From the NCBI GenBank assembly GCA_030737835.1, contig CM060856.1:16471116-16535115 (forward strand): a DNA stretch of 64,000 nucleotides. Direction: 5' to 3'. The notes under the pieces were generated by a model that worked only from the letters and a program-made list of their open reading frames with translations, made no database searches and was not told the origin of the DNA. This DNA is from Acorus gramineus (taxonomy: Eukaryota; Streptophyta; Magnoliopsida; Acorales; Acoraceae). The translations under genes were made by a program, and so were the position numbers. This document shows positions 44,154 through 55,739 of this stretch, piece after piece (position 1 is the stretch's first letter; each line of letters begins with the position of its first letter).

Positions 44154-47100
44154 TTACATATCTATGAACCTCAAACCCATGCAGTTAACATGTTCATTAA
44201 ACACTTTAATGGGTAATGGTTTAGTCAATGAATCAGCCAGCATTTCCTCAGAAGAAATGTGAGAGACAACAACATGACCCTGCTGAACTTTCTCTCTCAC
44301 ATAATGATACTTCACTTCTATATGCTTCGAACTGCTATTACACCTGGCATCCTTGGTGAGACTGATGGCTGCAGTATTATCACAAAATATGCTCAAAGGA
44401 TATTTAATACTATCCACAACTCTGAGTTCACTAATGAACTGCTTCAACCAAATAGCATGCTTAGCAGCTTCACTGCAAGAAATATATTCAGCTTCCATTG
44501 TAGACTGAGCAGTGCAACCCTGCTTTTTGCTACGCCAAGAGACTGCTCCACCTCCCAATGTAAAAATATATCCTGAAGTGGACTTTAAAGTGTCTGGACA
44601 TCCTTTATAATCTGAATCTGAATAACCCTGAACTTTCAGATCATTAGCACAATAAATAAGCTTAAAACTCTTGGTCATCTTGATGTAACGCAGCACCTTT
44701 TTAGCAGCAACCCAATGATCATGTCCTGGATTAGCCTGGAACCTACCAAGTAATCCAACAACATAGCATAGATCAGGTCTAGTGCAAGTCATAGCATACA
44801 TCAAACTGCCAACAACAGATGCAAAGGGAATTTTGTTCATCTCGGCCTTTTCAAGCTCATTCTTGGGGCAACTAGACTTGTCCAATTTATCTCCCTTGAC
44901 AATAGGAGATAAACCTTCTTTACAATTTTCCATAGAAAATCTTTTCAGGATTGAGTCTAGATATGCTTCTTGAGATAAACCCAACATTCTTAGCTTTCTA
45001 TTTCTGTGAATTTTTATCCCAAGCACATAAGAAGCTTCGCCCAAATCTTTCATCTCAAATAGCTGAGACAACCATAACTTAGTCTCTCGAATGAATGATA
45101 TATCATTCCCTGCAAGCAAAATATCATCCACATAAAGAGCTAAGATCAGTATTCTACTCCCACTGATCTTCATATATATGCAACTGTCAACAGAGTTGTT
45201 AACAAATCCATATGCCAAAACTGCTGAATGAAACTTCAAATGCCACTGGCGAGAAGCTTGTTTGAGGCCATACAAAGATTTCTGCAATTTACACACTCTA
45301 TGCTCCTGCCCTTTAGTGACAAAGCCATCAGGTTGATCCATGTATATGTCTTCCTCTAGCTCTCCATTCAGAAAAGCAGTTTTTACATCAACCTGATGCA
45401 ACTCATAATCATAAAATGCAGTAATGGACATAATAATGCGCAAAGAGTCCTTTGTACACACCGGAGAAAAGGTATCATAGAAATCAATTCCTTCTCTTTG
45501 TGTGTAACCTTTAGCAACTAATCTTGCTTTATAGGTTTCAATCTTCCCTTCAGAGTTCTTCTTTTTCTTGAAAATCCACTTACAACCAATAGGCTTGGAA
45601 TTTTCAGGAAGATCAACCAGTTTCCACACATCATTCTGGTACATGGAATTCATCTCAACTTGCATTGCAGTTCTCCATAATTGAGCATCAGGAGCACTAA
45701 CTGCATCTTCAAAGCTTGATGGATCAGCCTCATCAACATCTGGAACCATGGGATAATATTCTCCGAGATAAGTGATATAATCATCACTTATGGCAGGTCT
45801 TCTGATTCTCTGTGGCCTTTCAGATCTGACTGGAACATCTTTCTTCTGACTTTGTGCTGGTGATGGAGGCACTGCTACACGAGACTTCTTCTCACTCCCA
45901 CTGATGAAAGAACTCTCATCAAATCTGACATTTCTACTTTCAAAAACAACTTCACCCTCAGATTCAACTGTTTTTCCATATAACCTGTACCCCTTTGAGC
46001 GATCTGGGTATCCTATAAATCGACAGGACACAGATCTATCAGCTAGTTTTGAACTGCTAGGACCAGGAACTATCGCATAAGCATTGCAACCCCACACCTT
46101 CATGTGATTTAGGCTTGGCCTTCTGCCTGTCCACAGTTCATATGGTGTCTTCGGCACAGATTTAGAGGGAACCCTGTTAAGAATATACACGGATGTTTTC
46201 AAGGCTTCACCCCAAAAGGATTGGGGTAATGTGGCCCTATTCATCATGCATCTGACCATCTCCAACAAGGTTCTATTCCTCCTTTCAGCTACACCATTTT
46301 GCTGTGGTGTGTAAGGGATAGAGATTTGCCTGCAAATGCCGTGCTCAGAGCAGAAACTTTCAAATTGATCTGACATATATTCACCTCCTCTATCAGTTCT
46401 GAGAACTTTAATCTTCTTCTCTAACTGATTTTCCACCTGGGCCTTGTAGTCTTTGAACACTTCAAAAACATCTGACTTTCTAGCCAACAAATAAATATAT
46501 CCATAGCGAGAAAAGTCATCAATAAAAGTAACAAAATATTGTTGACCATTTCTCGTTTGAACATCCATGGGTCCACAAACATCAGAATGAACAAGGTCAA
46601 GAAGTTTCTTAGACCTTTCTGCCTTTGGAAAAGCAGACTTCACCATCTTGCCTTTTAGACAATTTTCACATGACCCATAATCTTCAATGCCACTTTCAGT
46701 TAGAATGCCTTCCTTACACAGGATTTGGAGTCTCTGCTTGTTTATGTGGCCCAAACGCAAATGCCACAGATAGAGAAGATTATCTGAAGCCCTTTTTCTT
46801 TTTGAACCAGATGATTCAACATTCAAACCAACACACACAGATGATATAGAAGCTGCAAAAGATTCATCAAGGAAAAGTTTATACAGGTGATCAACCTTCT
46901 TGCCACTAGCCAAAAAATCACCATTTTTCTTTACAACAACTTTCCCACTTTCAAAAAATATAGACAGACCCATATCATCCAGTCTACCTACAGACACCAA
47001 GTTACGCCTCATCTCAGGCGCATATACCACAGACTCCAAAACAAGAGATCGTCCACCAGGAAACTTCAAAACATACGAGCCAACTCCCAGAACAGCTGCT

Positions 47101-48104
47101 CGTTGATTGTTCCCCATGTAGACATACATCTCCTCCTCTTTAAGCTTCTTTAGATCCAGAAACCCCTGCAAGGTCTTGGAAATGTGAATTGTACAACCAG
47201 AATCCAACCACCAAGTGTTAGATGGTACATCCACATAATTAATCTCTGTGCAAACAAAGGAATTTACAATACCTTGCCCAAGGGACTTCTGTTTCTTCTT
47301 CAATTTAGGACATTCAGCTTTAAAATGTCCTGGCTGCTTGCAATAGAAGCAAACCCTTTGGTCTGGCTTCTGTTCCTTCTTTTGGGATCCAAAATTCTTT
47401 TTGGACTTCCCAGATTTCTTGAACTTTTTCTTCTTCATGGGTTGCTTCCCTTTGGCATCAGTAACTGCAAGGTGTGCATATTCATTCTTGTTTCGAGCTT
47501 GACGCTCTTCTTCAAGAACACAGTGATTCAACAATTCATCCAATGTCCACTTCAAATCACTTGTATTATAATTGATCTGGAAGCTTTCGTAGGATCTTGG
47601 GAGGCTATTGAGAATAACATGACAAATATAATCTTCATCAAGTTTACTCCCCAAAGAAGCCAATTCATTGCTGTAGCCAATCATTCTCAGAATGTGCTCT
47701 TTAACACTCTCACCAGAAGCCAGTTTCAAGTTGTGAAATTTCTGAAACACTGCTTGCTTCTTGGCTTTGGAGGTCCCAGCAAACCTCTGTTCTATGTGAT
47801 CCAACAAATCTTTGGCATACTTAAATTCTTGTAAGCTGTTCCGAAGAACTGGGCTCACAGAATTCAGAATAAAATGCGTAGCCATTTTGTTGGCTTTCAA
47901 CCATTTCTCATAATACTCATATCTTGATGCTGGAGCATTCAGAGGTGGTTCAGGTGGGACTCCATCCGTAATTGCAATGTCAAAATCATGAAATGATAAC
48001 AACATCATGATCTTTCCTTTCCATTCTCTGAAGTTCGATCCCGAGAGAGGCTCGATGGAAAAAATTCCAGACATCATCATAGCTGGATTCATGACTAAAC
48101 ACAA
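44154..48104 (-). CDS. Copia gag-pol polyprotein, uninterrupted, 1316 aa
   Basis: Domain order is that of Ty1/Copia. Gag occupies residues about 10-250, followed by a CCHC zinc knuckle [14 protein letters not shown] (about 252-265) after a Lys-rich stretch. The protease active site is [12 protein letters not shown] (about 298-309). The integrase zinc-binding region has WHLRLGH and CENCLKGK, then the DDE core ([32 protein letters not shown]). Reverse transcriptase includes the KARLVAKGY and [10 protein letters not shown] motifs, and RNase H carries [16 protein letters not shown] and FCDNTAAI. No stop or frameshift interrupts the frame and the catalytic residues seen are present, so the element could be autonomous. 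A second Met at residue 5 is an equally good start. Lineage within Copia was not assigned. Confidence 0.96.
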   Translation of the reverse strand: MCLVMNPAMMMSGIFSIEPLSGSNFREWKGKIMMLLSFHDFDIAITDGVPPEPPLNAPASRYEYYEKWLKANKMATHFILNSVSPVLRNSLQEFKYAKDLLDHIEQRFAGTSKAKKQAVFQKFHNLKLASGESVKEHILRMIGYSNELASLGSKLDEDYICHVILNSLPRSYESFQINYNTSDLKWTLDELLNHCVLEEERQARNKNEYAHLAVTDAKGKQPMKKKKFKKSGKSKKNFGSQKKEQKPDQRVCFYCKQPGHFKAECPKLKKKQKSLGQGIVNSFVCTEINYVDVPSNTWWLDSGCTIHISKTLQGFLDLKKLKEEEMYVYMGNNQRAAVLGVGSYVLKFPGGRSLVLESVVYAPEMRRNLVSVGRLDDMGLSIFFESGKVVVKKNGDFLASGKKVDHLYKLFLDESFAASISSVCVGLNVESSGSKRKRASDNLLYLWHLRLGHINKQRLQILCKEGILTESGIEDYGSCENCLKGKMVKSAFPKAERSKKLLDLVHSDVCGPMDVQTRNGQQYFVTFIDDFSRYGYIYLLARKSDVFEVFKDYKAQVENQLEKKIKVLRTDRGGEYMSDQFESFCSEHGICRQISIPYTPQQNGVAERRNRTLLEMVRCMMNRATLPQSFWGEALKTSVYILNRVPSKSVPKTPYELWTGRRPSLNHMKVWGCNAYAIVPGPSSSKLADRSVSCRFIGYPDRSKGYRLYGKTVESEGEVVFESRNVRFDESSFISGSEKKSRVAVPPSPAQSQKKDVPVRSERPQRIRRPAISDDYITYLGEYYPMVPDVDEADPSSFEDAVSAPDAQLWRTAMQVEMNSMYQNDVWKLVDLPENSKPIGCKWIFKKKKNSEGKIETYKARLVAKGYTQREGIDFYDTFSPVCTKDSLRIIMSITAFYDYELHQVDVKTAFLNGELEEDIYMDQPDGFVTKGQEHRVCKLQKSLYGLKQASRQWHLKFHSAVLAYGFVNNSVDSCIYMKISGSRILILALYVDDILLAGNDISFIRETKLWLSQLFEMKDLGEASYVLGIKIHRNRKLRMLGLSQEAYLDSILKRFSMENCKEGLSPIVKGDKLDKSSCPKNELEKAEMNKIPFASVVGSLMYAMTCTRPDLCYVVGLLGRFQANPGHDHWVAAKKVLRYIKMTKSFKLIYCANDLKVQGYSDSDYKGCPDTLKSTSGYIFTLGGGAVSWRSKKQGCTAQSTMEAEYISCSEAAKHAIWLKQFISELRVVDSIKYPLSIFCDNTAAISLTKDARCNSSSKHIEVKYHYVREKVQQGHVVVSHISSEEMLADSLTKPLPIKVFNEHVNCMGLRFIDM

Positions 48105-49210
48105 ATATCCATATGTATGATTTAGAATCTAACACAATCAAGATATCATACAAAAATATGGATTATCATACAAGACAAGATCAATAAAATCAAACATGAT
48201 CTCATAGTATTTTCTTCAGACTCCTTAGACTCCACCTTTGGGTGGTTGCCCTTGGATCTAGTGAAATACCCCAAACACACAAGTAAATTATGCACCTCAC
48301 AGGTCTAGCAAGAAACGTGAGCCTTTGGGCACTCCGTTCTCACTTTACTATAAGCCTACATAACTCCTTGTGCCACAACTAGACCTCAAACACATCGGCC
48401 ACCAACCTTTGGGCTAGTCCCAACATGCTCAAGACTAATTGCAATTGTTGCACCCTAACATTCATATCAAATACAAAACTTGCCTTTGGGCTCATCTCAT
48501 ACTTAATACAAATGTAGAGTATTTATGCAACTCTAACATGCATTTAAATACATAATAGCTTATGTGTGCATAACATGATCTAAATAGTTCTTTTAATCAT
48601 AAGCATGCATGTATTGACTTCAATCAAGAGAGAACAAATAGTAAGATGGATATCTCACATCACAAAAATCTCTCTATGAAGAACTAGCATGCCCCAATGC
48701 ATATTAGAAACATATTTTCACAAAAATTGGAGTGCAATAATTGACTAGCTAAACAAGCATGATTTCCATAAAGCCAAAATGACAATCAATTATTTTCAAA
48801 GCACTCTTATAAACAAATTTCAGCAAATACAAGACTTAAGCTTGCACTAAATTTGTAAAAACATGTGAAAAAGGAACATGTATTTGCTGTTTTAATGATA
48901 TCACACAAATAGGTCATGAAACAAGCAAAAAACCTTCTTTGAAGTAATTTAACAAACACCTCATGTGCATGAAAACACACAACAACCATTAAATACTTCA
49001 TATGGGTTCCATTAAAGAGAAGATTTAATCCCAATATTAAAACAACAAAAAGAGGGTATTAAAGTATGAAGAACCACACTCAAGTGATATTAGAAAGATT
49101 AAACCCTAAGTTAGGGTTTAACCTCAAATTCGGATTAGGGTTTTAGTGTGCTCAAACCCTAAACAAAAGATTAAATCCATACATATCAAGATGACCTGCT
49201 CTGATACCAT

Positions 49211-49804
49211 TGTTGGAGATCTAATGCTTCATGATTGAAGTCACAAACAAAAAACAGGATCTCATCTTGATAGGTATGGAAGAAAAAAAAACAAGAATCC
49301 AAGTAACAAGACATACCTTTGGGCTTTGGTTTAGATTTTTGAGTGGTCTTGAAACACCTCTTCTTCTAGCTTGATTTTAATGCTTGAGCTTCCCTTGTAT
49401 TTCATTCAAGTGAACCTGGAGAAGAAATATCAACAGAGGAACCCCCAGGCACCCTTGCTTCTCCTCCTCTTCTTGATGAGTTAGATCTCATTGTTTCTTT
49501 TCATTAAACACTTAAGAAGGATGCAAGGGTGGACCTTTTGATGGGTTCACCATATCAAGGGCTCATAACATGTCTTCTCATCAAAGACATTGAATTGACC
49601 AAAATGCCCTTGCAAACCAAATACACAAATTAAAACTTATAACCTCCCATCAACCATACTCATAAACAAATGAGGCAACCTTAATTCACTGCTTAAACAC
49701 AAATCCCCACTTGTTAAGCTATGCAAGAGTTAAATGTGATTCTCTTAAAACAAAATTCATTTGAAAAAACTAAACATTGATTTATTAAGCCACAAATACT
49801 AACA
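49211..49804 (-). repeat. 5' LTR of the Copia element
   Basis: 594 bp. Read on the minus strand, it starts TGTTAGTATTTGTGGC at 49804 and ends at 49211 one base before the primer-binding site. It would carry the promoter of the element. Equal in length to the 3' LTR because the five indels cancel. Confidence 0.95.
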
Positions 49805-52090
49805 TGTAGTCTGGTCCTACCCTCCCTCCATATTCTACACTGCTCCTCCTCCGGTCAACCACCTTTGCCTCTTCCTCTTCTCTCTCCTTCGTATTTATTC
49901 CAACTCACCTCGCCAAATTTTGAGGAGGTCATCTTCTTCCCATGGTGTGATCACGCAACATGTCCCCCTCCTTTAGTGCATGCTAAATCCATGGCTGTGG
50001 AAGTTGTGAGTGTTGGAGAAGTAGAAGGTGGTGATAATGATGTTAATCAACACCACCAAGAAACTGTGGATGAAGAGGTGGAAGATGAAGTCCGGAACAC
50101 ATCAAGAAACAGGAAGGTTCACTGGTGCTATTATCTTTGTGGGAGGTAAAAATGTCCTCCTCCTTGAATGGGTCGAACTCGAGGACAATCTGAGCTTGGT
50201 TTAAGTAGATCCGCGAAGAGACGACAATTAGGGTCCGCCGTGAAGGGATTGACGGGGTTCGTCTGGACTGAACCTGATGTAAATCAGGCTGCTTACGTAC
50301 CCTTTTTGAGGGATCAAGCCACACGTAGATCCCTTTTAGTAAGAACCTTTGACGGTGAAGTCCAATCTCCATTAAAATGGGATTTCAAGTTTGGGTCTAG
50401 GGTTCTCCTTTTTGGGAAAAAGAAGTCTCTACCCCCCTCCGACGCTCAAGTCAGTGATTCCTCAATGAGAAGAAGATCTTATATTCTTGAGCACAAGTAG
50501 GGGAGAGAGAGAGAGTGCCCCCAATCCACGGGGGAGGAGATGTCCTTCTTTTATATTAAAGAAGGGGCGTGTCGAGCTAAGCCTTGTAGAGTGAGTATAG
50601 CGTGAAATGGAATCTCTACGTGGCTCTAGGATCTGTGGACACGTGTCACCTAGGGATTGCCATATTGCAACTGATTTTCTGACATCTAGTCTTTTTCCTA
50701 TATGAGGGAATATTCTTTTAGTTAACCGTTATTTTACAGAGATGGGTGTATGACTGACCTGCATTCCAGTTCGGGTATTATGGTTTGGACAGCTCATACT
50801 TCAGGTCAGACCTGTGGTATTCGGCCACCTTGACTTGATCGAACAATACTATGCGTCTGCCCTTGGTCGGCCAGGGACTAAACATCCGACCTGTGTGAAA
50901 GTCCGTCTTGACTTGGTCGGGCAATATCATTTGCCCGACCTGATGGGGAAGGTGGGCCTGTTTAACTCATGTGGTAATTTGGGCCCTTGGGCCTTCCCAT
51001 TCTGGATTTCCTGCTAATCATAATGGGCGTTTCCGTGCTTAACTCTCATACTTATGCAATCTTATTCCTTATTCCATTTTGTGATGGATTTGGTCTCCTA
51101 CACTTGTGAAGGGGATACTCCTATATTTATAATGGTAGAAGGTGTGCTTATTGCCATGGAAGTGTGAGTATATCATGGGATAGAGTCCTCCTCTGGCCCA
51201 TCTTGAGATGATGTTGTGTTTATGGTCCAATGTCATGGGTCGAGGCGGTATGGCCTTTTAAATGAATCCTAAGGTGTGACAGATTTAGGCTTCTACAATC
51301 TGCTATGATCAACTACGGGAGGTCCCTATGAGGTAGCATATCCAGCTTGATCGTAAAACCAATCACGAAAGGTCCATCCGATGTCAAAAAATTATAAAAA
51401 AATAAAAAAATATCGACTATTAAAACAAAAACGCTAATAAATTAAATAGAGTTTTTAGTAATGATGGGTGAAATAATATGCAAGAATTCGAGGTTCTATT
51501 ATGATAATATCTGAGAGATATACATCAATCGATCATTGATTGGGAAACGCGTCTATGGGGCATCCCAAATTATATTGGAGGAAGTCTATTTAAACATTGT
51601 TGGTTAGTGTGTGGGCCATGGTGGTGGGGAGGTGTTGTGTAAATATTGTCTACGTGAATCTCTACAAGTCATTTGTGTGTCAATCTCTTTTTTCACTGTT
51701 CTTATCTTTATATTTTTTCTTATCCTGATTCAGACAGTGTCTATTTTGATTTCTATTGAAATGACGTGATACATACCTACAATTTTGCTTAAAAAAGGAG
51801 AGACTTCAGTAAAGCATGCGAGCGGGACTAGTTTCTTCCAGTTCGGTTCAACGAACCCCGCACCGAAATGGTTTCTACATGTTCAAGGAAATCAAGGTCA
51901 GCAGAAGAATTGCAAGGGCGGGGATGCTCGCTCACACTTCGAATCGAGCGTGAACAACCTTTCGGATTGTCTCTCATGCGTATGCATGCATGCGTGGGTT
52001 GATTGATCCTAGGTTTGTACAGAGTACGTTATGATTGGCCAAGTACTCCCAATAAACCCTAACACATGAGATTTGGGGTACGTTTATGTG
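49805..52090. other. gene-free region, probably old LTR-type repeats
   Basis: No convincing gene. An acidic open frame at 49992-50149 (product starts MAVEVVSVGEVEGGDNDVNQ) has no recognised relatives. From about 50150 to 50560 the sequence has blocks such as GCTTACGTACCC...GGATCAAGCCACACGTAG and CTCCGACGCTCAAGTCAGTG, recurrent in plant retroelement LTRs in my experience. TTTATATTAAAG at about 50550 may be a TATA box. Neither ends nor a target duplication could be fixed. Inverted GGTCGGGCAA/TTGCCCGACC pieces occur near 50918-50941. Confidence 0.35.
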
Positions 52091-52093
52091 TTA

Positions 52094-52320
52094 GGCACCG
52101 TTTAGATCTGCATTTGAGTAAATTTTATGTTTGAAAATGTAAAAATTTTTAAATATGGATCTAAATAAATGTTAAGCGTTTAGCTTTTCAAACCATTATT
52201 TTTTCTTTTTAAACTAAAAAATCTTATGTTGAAAAGTTAATAAAACAACACTTTTCAAAAGTTGAGTTTAAAGTACAAGATTCTAAAAATCCCAGTGTTT
52301 CAACTTCGTATCCAAACGGA
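52094..52320. mobile_element. PIF/Harbinger-like MITE abutting a MULE MITE
   Basis: A 227-bp element between TTA at 52091-52093 and TTA at 52321-52323. Left end GGCACCGTTTAGATC; right end in reverse complement TCCGTTTGGATACGAAG. A diverged relative is at about 19450-19640. The right TTA coincides with the first three bases of the 10-bp duplication of the next element. Confidence 0.65.
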
Positions 52321-52330
52321 TTAACTATAC

Positions 52331-52931
52331 AGGTGGCTCTATTTGAGTCCCTCAAAATTGTAAGTAAGCCCCTCTTAAATAGATTTTGCTGTCAAAGATC
52401 CATTTAGATTTTTCTAATAAGTACACCCTCCAATAAATAACTCCACCTAATTTTTTTGATAAAATCTTTAGTTAAGATTCTTTTAATAAGCATAACCCCC
52501 ATCTCATTTAAATTTATTTATTTATAAAAGATGCAAATTATAATGTGGCATCAATTTTGGACATCAATGTATGCTCCAATTGAAATTGAATGGATATATA
52601 AATGTAGATTTTTTTTTGGTATATGGTCGATGTAAATTTTTTTATAATTTTTTATTTCAATTTTCACCAAAAAAATTATATGTTTGATTGGCTAAATATT
52701 AATAAAAAAATCCATTTTTGTACGTGGAGAAGTCGAATTAGTGAGAGAGATCGAGTTTTTGGGGGAGTCATCGAAGGGTAAGAGATAGAGTTTGATGTGA
52801 GAGGGGTTTACTTATTGTTTAAATATAAGGTTAATATATGAGGGGCTTTTAAATTAAATTATAAAAATGTGAGTGGCTTATTAATAAGAGAGACTTACTT
52901 ACAATTTTGAGGGACTCAAATAGAACCACCC
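52331..52931. mobile_element. Mutator-like MITE with 10-bp duplication
   Basis: A 601-bp element is flanked by TTAACTATAC at 52321-52330 and 52932-52941. Termini AGGTGGCTCTATTTGAGTCC and the reverse complement of the right end, GGGTGGTTCTATTTGAGTCC, are inverted repeats extending through CCTCAAAATTGTAAGTAAG. A related element lies at about 13610-14080. MULE duplications are normally 9-11 bp. Non-coding. Confidence 0.87.
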
Positions 52932-53090
52932 TTAACTATACTTGATGGGATTGGATTTCGGTCTCTCATTGGGCTAATTGATCATAATTTCTTTTTTGAT
53001 CTAGCACTTACTAATTTCTATTTTTAATTTTGATCAACCCGTTGTAAGTACTTGACATAAAAATTTTCTCCAGATATAAATGGATAGACC

Positions 53091-53717
53091 TAAGGGTCGG
53101 CAACGTGCTGGACCGGCCCGGCTCGACCCATTGAAACAAGGCCAGGCCCGTGGGCCCGGGCCGGCCCGTGGCAAAAAAGAGGGCCCAAGCCCTACCCAAG
53201 GGCCCAGGCCTGAACGGGCCTAATGGGCGAGGCCTGCACTTCGGGGGCTCAGATTTTAAACATACATTTTCTTTCGATTTTTAAATTTTAAGTCGTTCAT
53301 TTTTATATAATGTTAAAATAACACAAAATTTTAAGTATAATGTTGAAAAATATATTTATATCTATTGAATTTTCAACAATAAAAATATTAAATGGATGAA
53401 TTACTTGAAAAATTAAATAACTACATGTAATTAACTGATTGGCACCTACATAAATGTCAATAATTTGTACAATTCAACAACAATTCAAATAAAAATTACA
53501 TAAAATTACATGTGACTCATTTATTGGATTGCCTCCATGGGCCTACAGGCTGGGTCCACGGGCGTGCTCGAACGGGCCCAATTCGAGCCTGTCCCGGGCC
53601 CCAGAATCAGGCCCAAGCCCGGCCCGCCCTAAAAACGCACCGGGCTGGGTCGGCCCTTGAACAGGCCCGGACTTGGCGGGCCGGGCTTTCGGGCCTCGGT
53701 CCTTTTAAAGACTCTTA
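53091..53717. mobile_element. hAT-like non-autonomous element, GGCCCGGGCC-word type
   Basis: A 627-bp element is flanked by the exact 8-bp duplication GATAGACC (53083-53090 and 53718-53725). Ends are TAAGGGTCGGCAACG and, in reverse complement, TAAGAGTCTTTAAAAGG, an imperfect terminal repeat. Both ends are full of GGCCCGGGC/GGGCCGG words (about 53110-53250 and 53535-53700). The middle is AT-rich. Non-coding. Confidence 0.85.
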
Positions 53718-53725
53718 GATAGACC

Positions 53726-54178
53726 TTTATAAGGGGTTAGATCGTGTGGGATTTATGCGAGTGTGGCCCATAAAGCCATCGTAACTGTAAAAATTTAAGA
53801 ACAATGTTGTGCTGATTGTCATTCCACTTGTCCTTTTTCAGACCACACACAGTTTATGACTTTTTTACATATATAATATTTGATAAAATGCATATTTCTA
53901 TAAATATATATATATATATATATATAATAGGATTTATAATAACATAGTGGAGTGATGATTATACTATGGCAACAAAATTAAGTGTCTTAAACAACATCCC
54001 CTCCCCTGAGTTATCATAGGCTTTATTTTGCCAACAATTTTATTGTCGATTGTGCAAATAATTTGTCTGGTTGAAGTATGGATTTCCCAGTTTTAATTTG
54101 TATAAGTGCGAGAACTCTCACTATGGTAAACCAACAAGAGGGAAAAAAAACAAAGACCAGCACAGGCACAGCACATTG
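53726..54178. other. spacer with an AT dinucleotide run
   Basis: About 53906-53927 is a (TA)n microsatellite. Nothing else is recognised before the 3' end of the kinase gene, whose untranslated region and poly(A) site should lie here on the minus strand. Confidence 0.5.
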
Positions 54179-55739
54179 TCATCTCATTCTAGAACTAGTC
54201 CAGCTCCTACCATGTCCCCTGCTATTGCCAACTTCACTGATAGTCCCATCATCATCACCATCATCATCTTCTTCTCCTTCCACATCCTTCACAACCACCA
54301 CCTCCCCTCCTCCGCACTTGAGCATCTCCACGACCTCCGCCATCGTGGGTCGCCCCTCCGGGTTGCGATCGGTACACCGCATCGCAACTCTCACAACATT
54401 CTTCAATTGTGCCGGATCGAACCTCCCCCGCAGTCTCGGGTCGACGATGTTGTGCAACCTACCCCCCTTAACATGTGGCGTTGCCCACTGAACGATGTCG
54501 CGCTTCACTCCCCCGGGCAGCTTCTCGATCGGCTTCCTCGCGCTGATGATCTCAAACACCAGAATCCCAAAACTGAAGACATCGCAGCTCTCCGAGACTT
54601 TGCCCCACATCGCGTACTCGGGCGCCAGGTACCCCAAGGTCCCCTTCACCCTCGTGGTGAGGTGGCTGACGCCCTCCGGTATGAGCTTCGCAAAGCCAAA
54701 ATCTGCGACTTTGGCATTGAAGTCGGAGTCCAGGAGGATGTTGCTCGCTTTGATATCTCTGTGTATGATGTGTGGGTTTGACTCATGATGCAAATGCCTG
54801 CACATTAAAGGGTGTCTATTAAAACTGACTACATCTGATGGAATCAGCCACAATAATTTATTACAAGTCATTCTTTAACAGATAGAATGACTCTTATTCT
54901 AATATATGTACTTACGCAATCCCTTCGGCAGTGCCGATGATGATGTTCATTCTTCGATGCCAATCCAAAAGGACATCATCGGCGAGATGGCCGTGAAGGT
55001 GTGCGATCAAGCTGTGATTAGGCATGTTGTCATACACTATAAGCCTCTCATCTCCCCCTGCGTAGTATCCCCTTAGGCCCAGTAGATTCTTGTGCCTCAC
55101 CCTTCCCAGTATTTCTACTTCTACAGCGAATTCTATCTCCGCTTTCAGTGTTATTGCTTTTAGCCTCTTCACTGCTATCTGTGTTGACAACAATAATTAT
55201 TTTTCTTAAAATTATTTCGTTATTGCCAAATGTCGCATTCAATACGTGTTCATTTTCTCAAAAAATTTGATGCATATAAAATAAATTTAGCGAATCGAGT
55301 TTTGGTTTAGTCGACAAACACCTTTCACTTTTGTGAAATAAATCAAGAGATCAAATTCTTGAAGCACCCATTCTTCAAAAACAAAAACTTTAAATTATTT
55401 GTAACCAAACGGGACCCTAATAGGATTAGCAGGGCTTACCTCTGTTCCTTGAGTGGTTCGACCCCAGTAAACGCTACCGAAACCACCTTCACCAAGCTTG
55501 TTATCATTATGAAAATTGTTTGTTGCATGCTGAAGCTCTCTCAATGTAAAAATTTCCCACGGATAGCATTGTCTCTTCTTCGATCTGCGAACGAAAAAAC
55601 AAATAGAAAAATTGACACAGTTCATGATAGATTTCAAAACCACACACACACAAAAAAAGTGCAAATAATGAGGGAGTGATGTTGGAGAGTACTTTCTATC
55701 TTGGTCATCAGAGATGCAACACAGACATCTCCAGAGCAT
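54179..55739 (-). CDS. PTI1-like receptor-like cytoplasmic kinase, 357 aa, 4 exons
   Basis: Exons in coding order: 55739-55693, 55584-55440, 55178-54916, 54797-54179. Phases agree and all introns are GT-AG. The protein lacks signal peptide and ectodomain. A cysteine-rich N terminus ([10 protein letters not shown]) suggests S-acylation at the plasma membrane. It is followed by [13 protein letters not shown] and a complete kinase domain: GEGGFG at 47-52, Lys68, HRDIKASN at 164-171, DFG at 184-186, APE at 210-212, and [11 protein letters not shown] near the end. The pattern is closest to the PTI1-like tyrosine-protein kinase At3g15890 group, whose Arabidopsis member has altered catalytic motifs as I recall; here HRD and DFG are canonical, so activity is likely. 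The tail has a Glu/Asp-rich run ([13 protein letters not shown]) and then an Arg/Ser-rich end. Role in signalling is inferred from family. GC-rich last exon. Confidence 0.92.

Larger units (their letters stand above)
42751..49804 (-). mobile_element. complete Ty1/Copia LTR retrotransposon, 7054 bp
   Basis: Two 594-bp LTRs (42751-43344 and 49211-49804) begin TGTTGGAGATC and end AATACTAACA on the plus strand. A 5-bp target duplication TGTAG flanks them (42746-42750 and 49805-49809). The element reads on the minus strand: the primer-binding site TGGTATCAGAGC lies at 49198-49209, one base inside the 5' LTR and complementary to initiator tRNA-Met. The polypurine tract AAGTGGGAGAT abuts the 3' LTR at 43345-43355. 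One long gag-pol frame occupies 44154-48104. The leader (48105-49197) and 3' region (43356-44153) are non-coding. The LTRs differ by about 12 substitutions and 5 small indels, so the insertion is not brand new. Confidence 0.97.

Noticed and set aside
47184-47834. A 216-codon plus-strand frame
   Set aside because: Antisense shadow of the Copia gag region.
50168-50500. A 110-codon frame (product starts MGRTRGQSELG) and its minus-strand partner of 109 codons
   Set aside because: Both strands are open over the same stretch, the sequence resembles LTR-type repeat DNA, and no protein family is recognisable.
53906-53927. TA-dinucleotide run as a regulatory feature
   Set aside because: Ordinary microsatellite in an AT-rich spacer.
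54071-54781. A 236-codon plus-strand frame
   Set aside because: Antisense shadow of the GC-rich kinase exon 4 on the minus strand.
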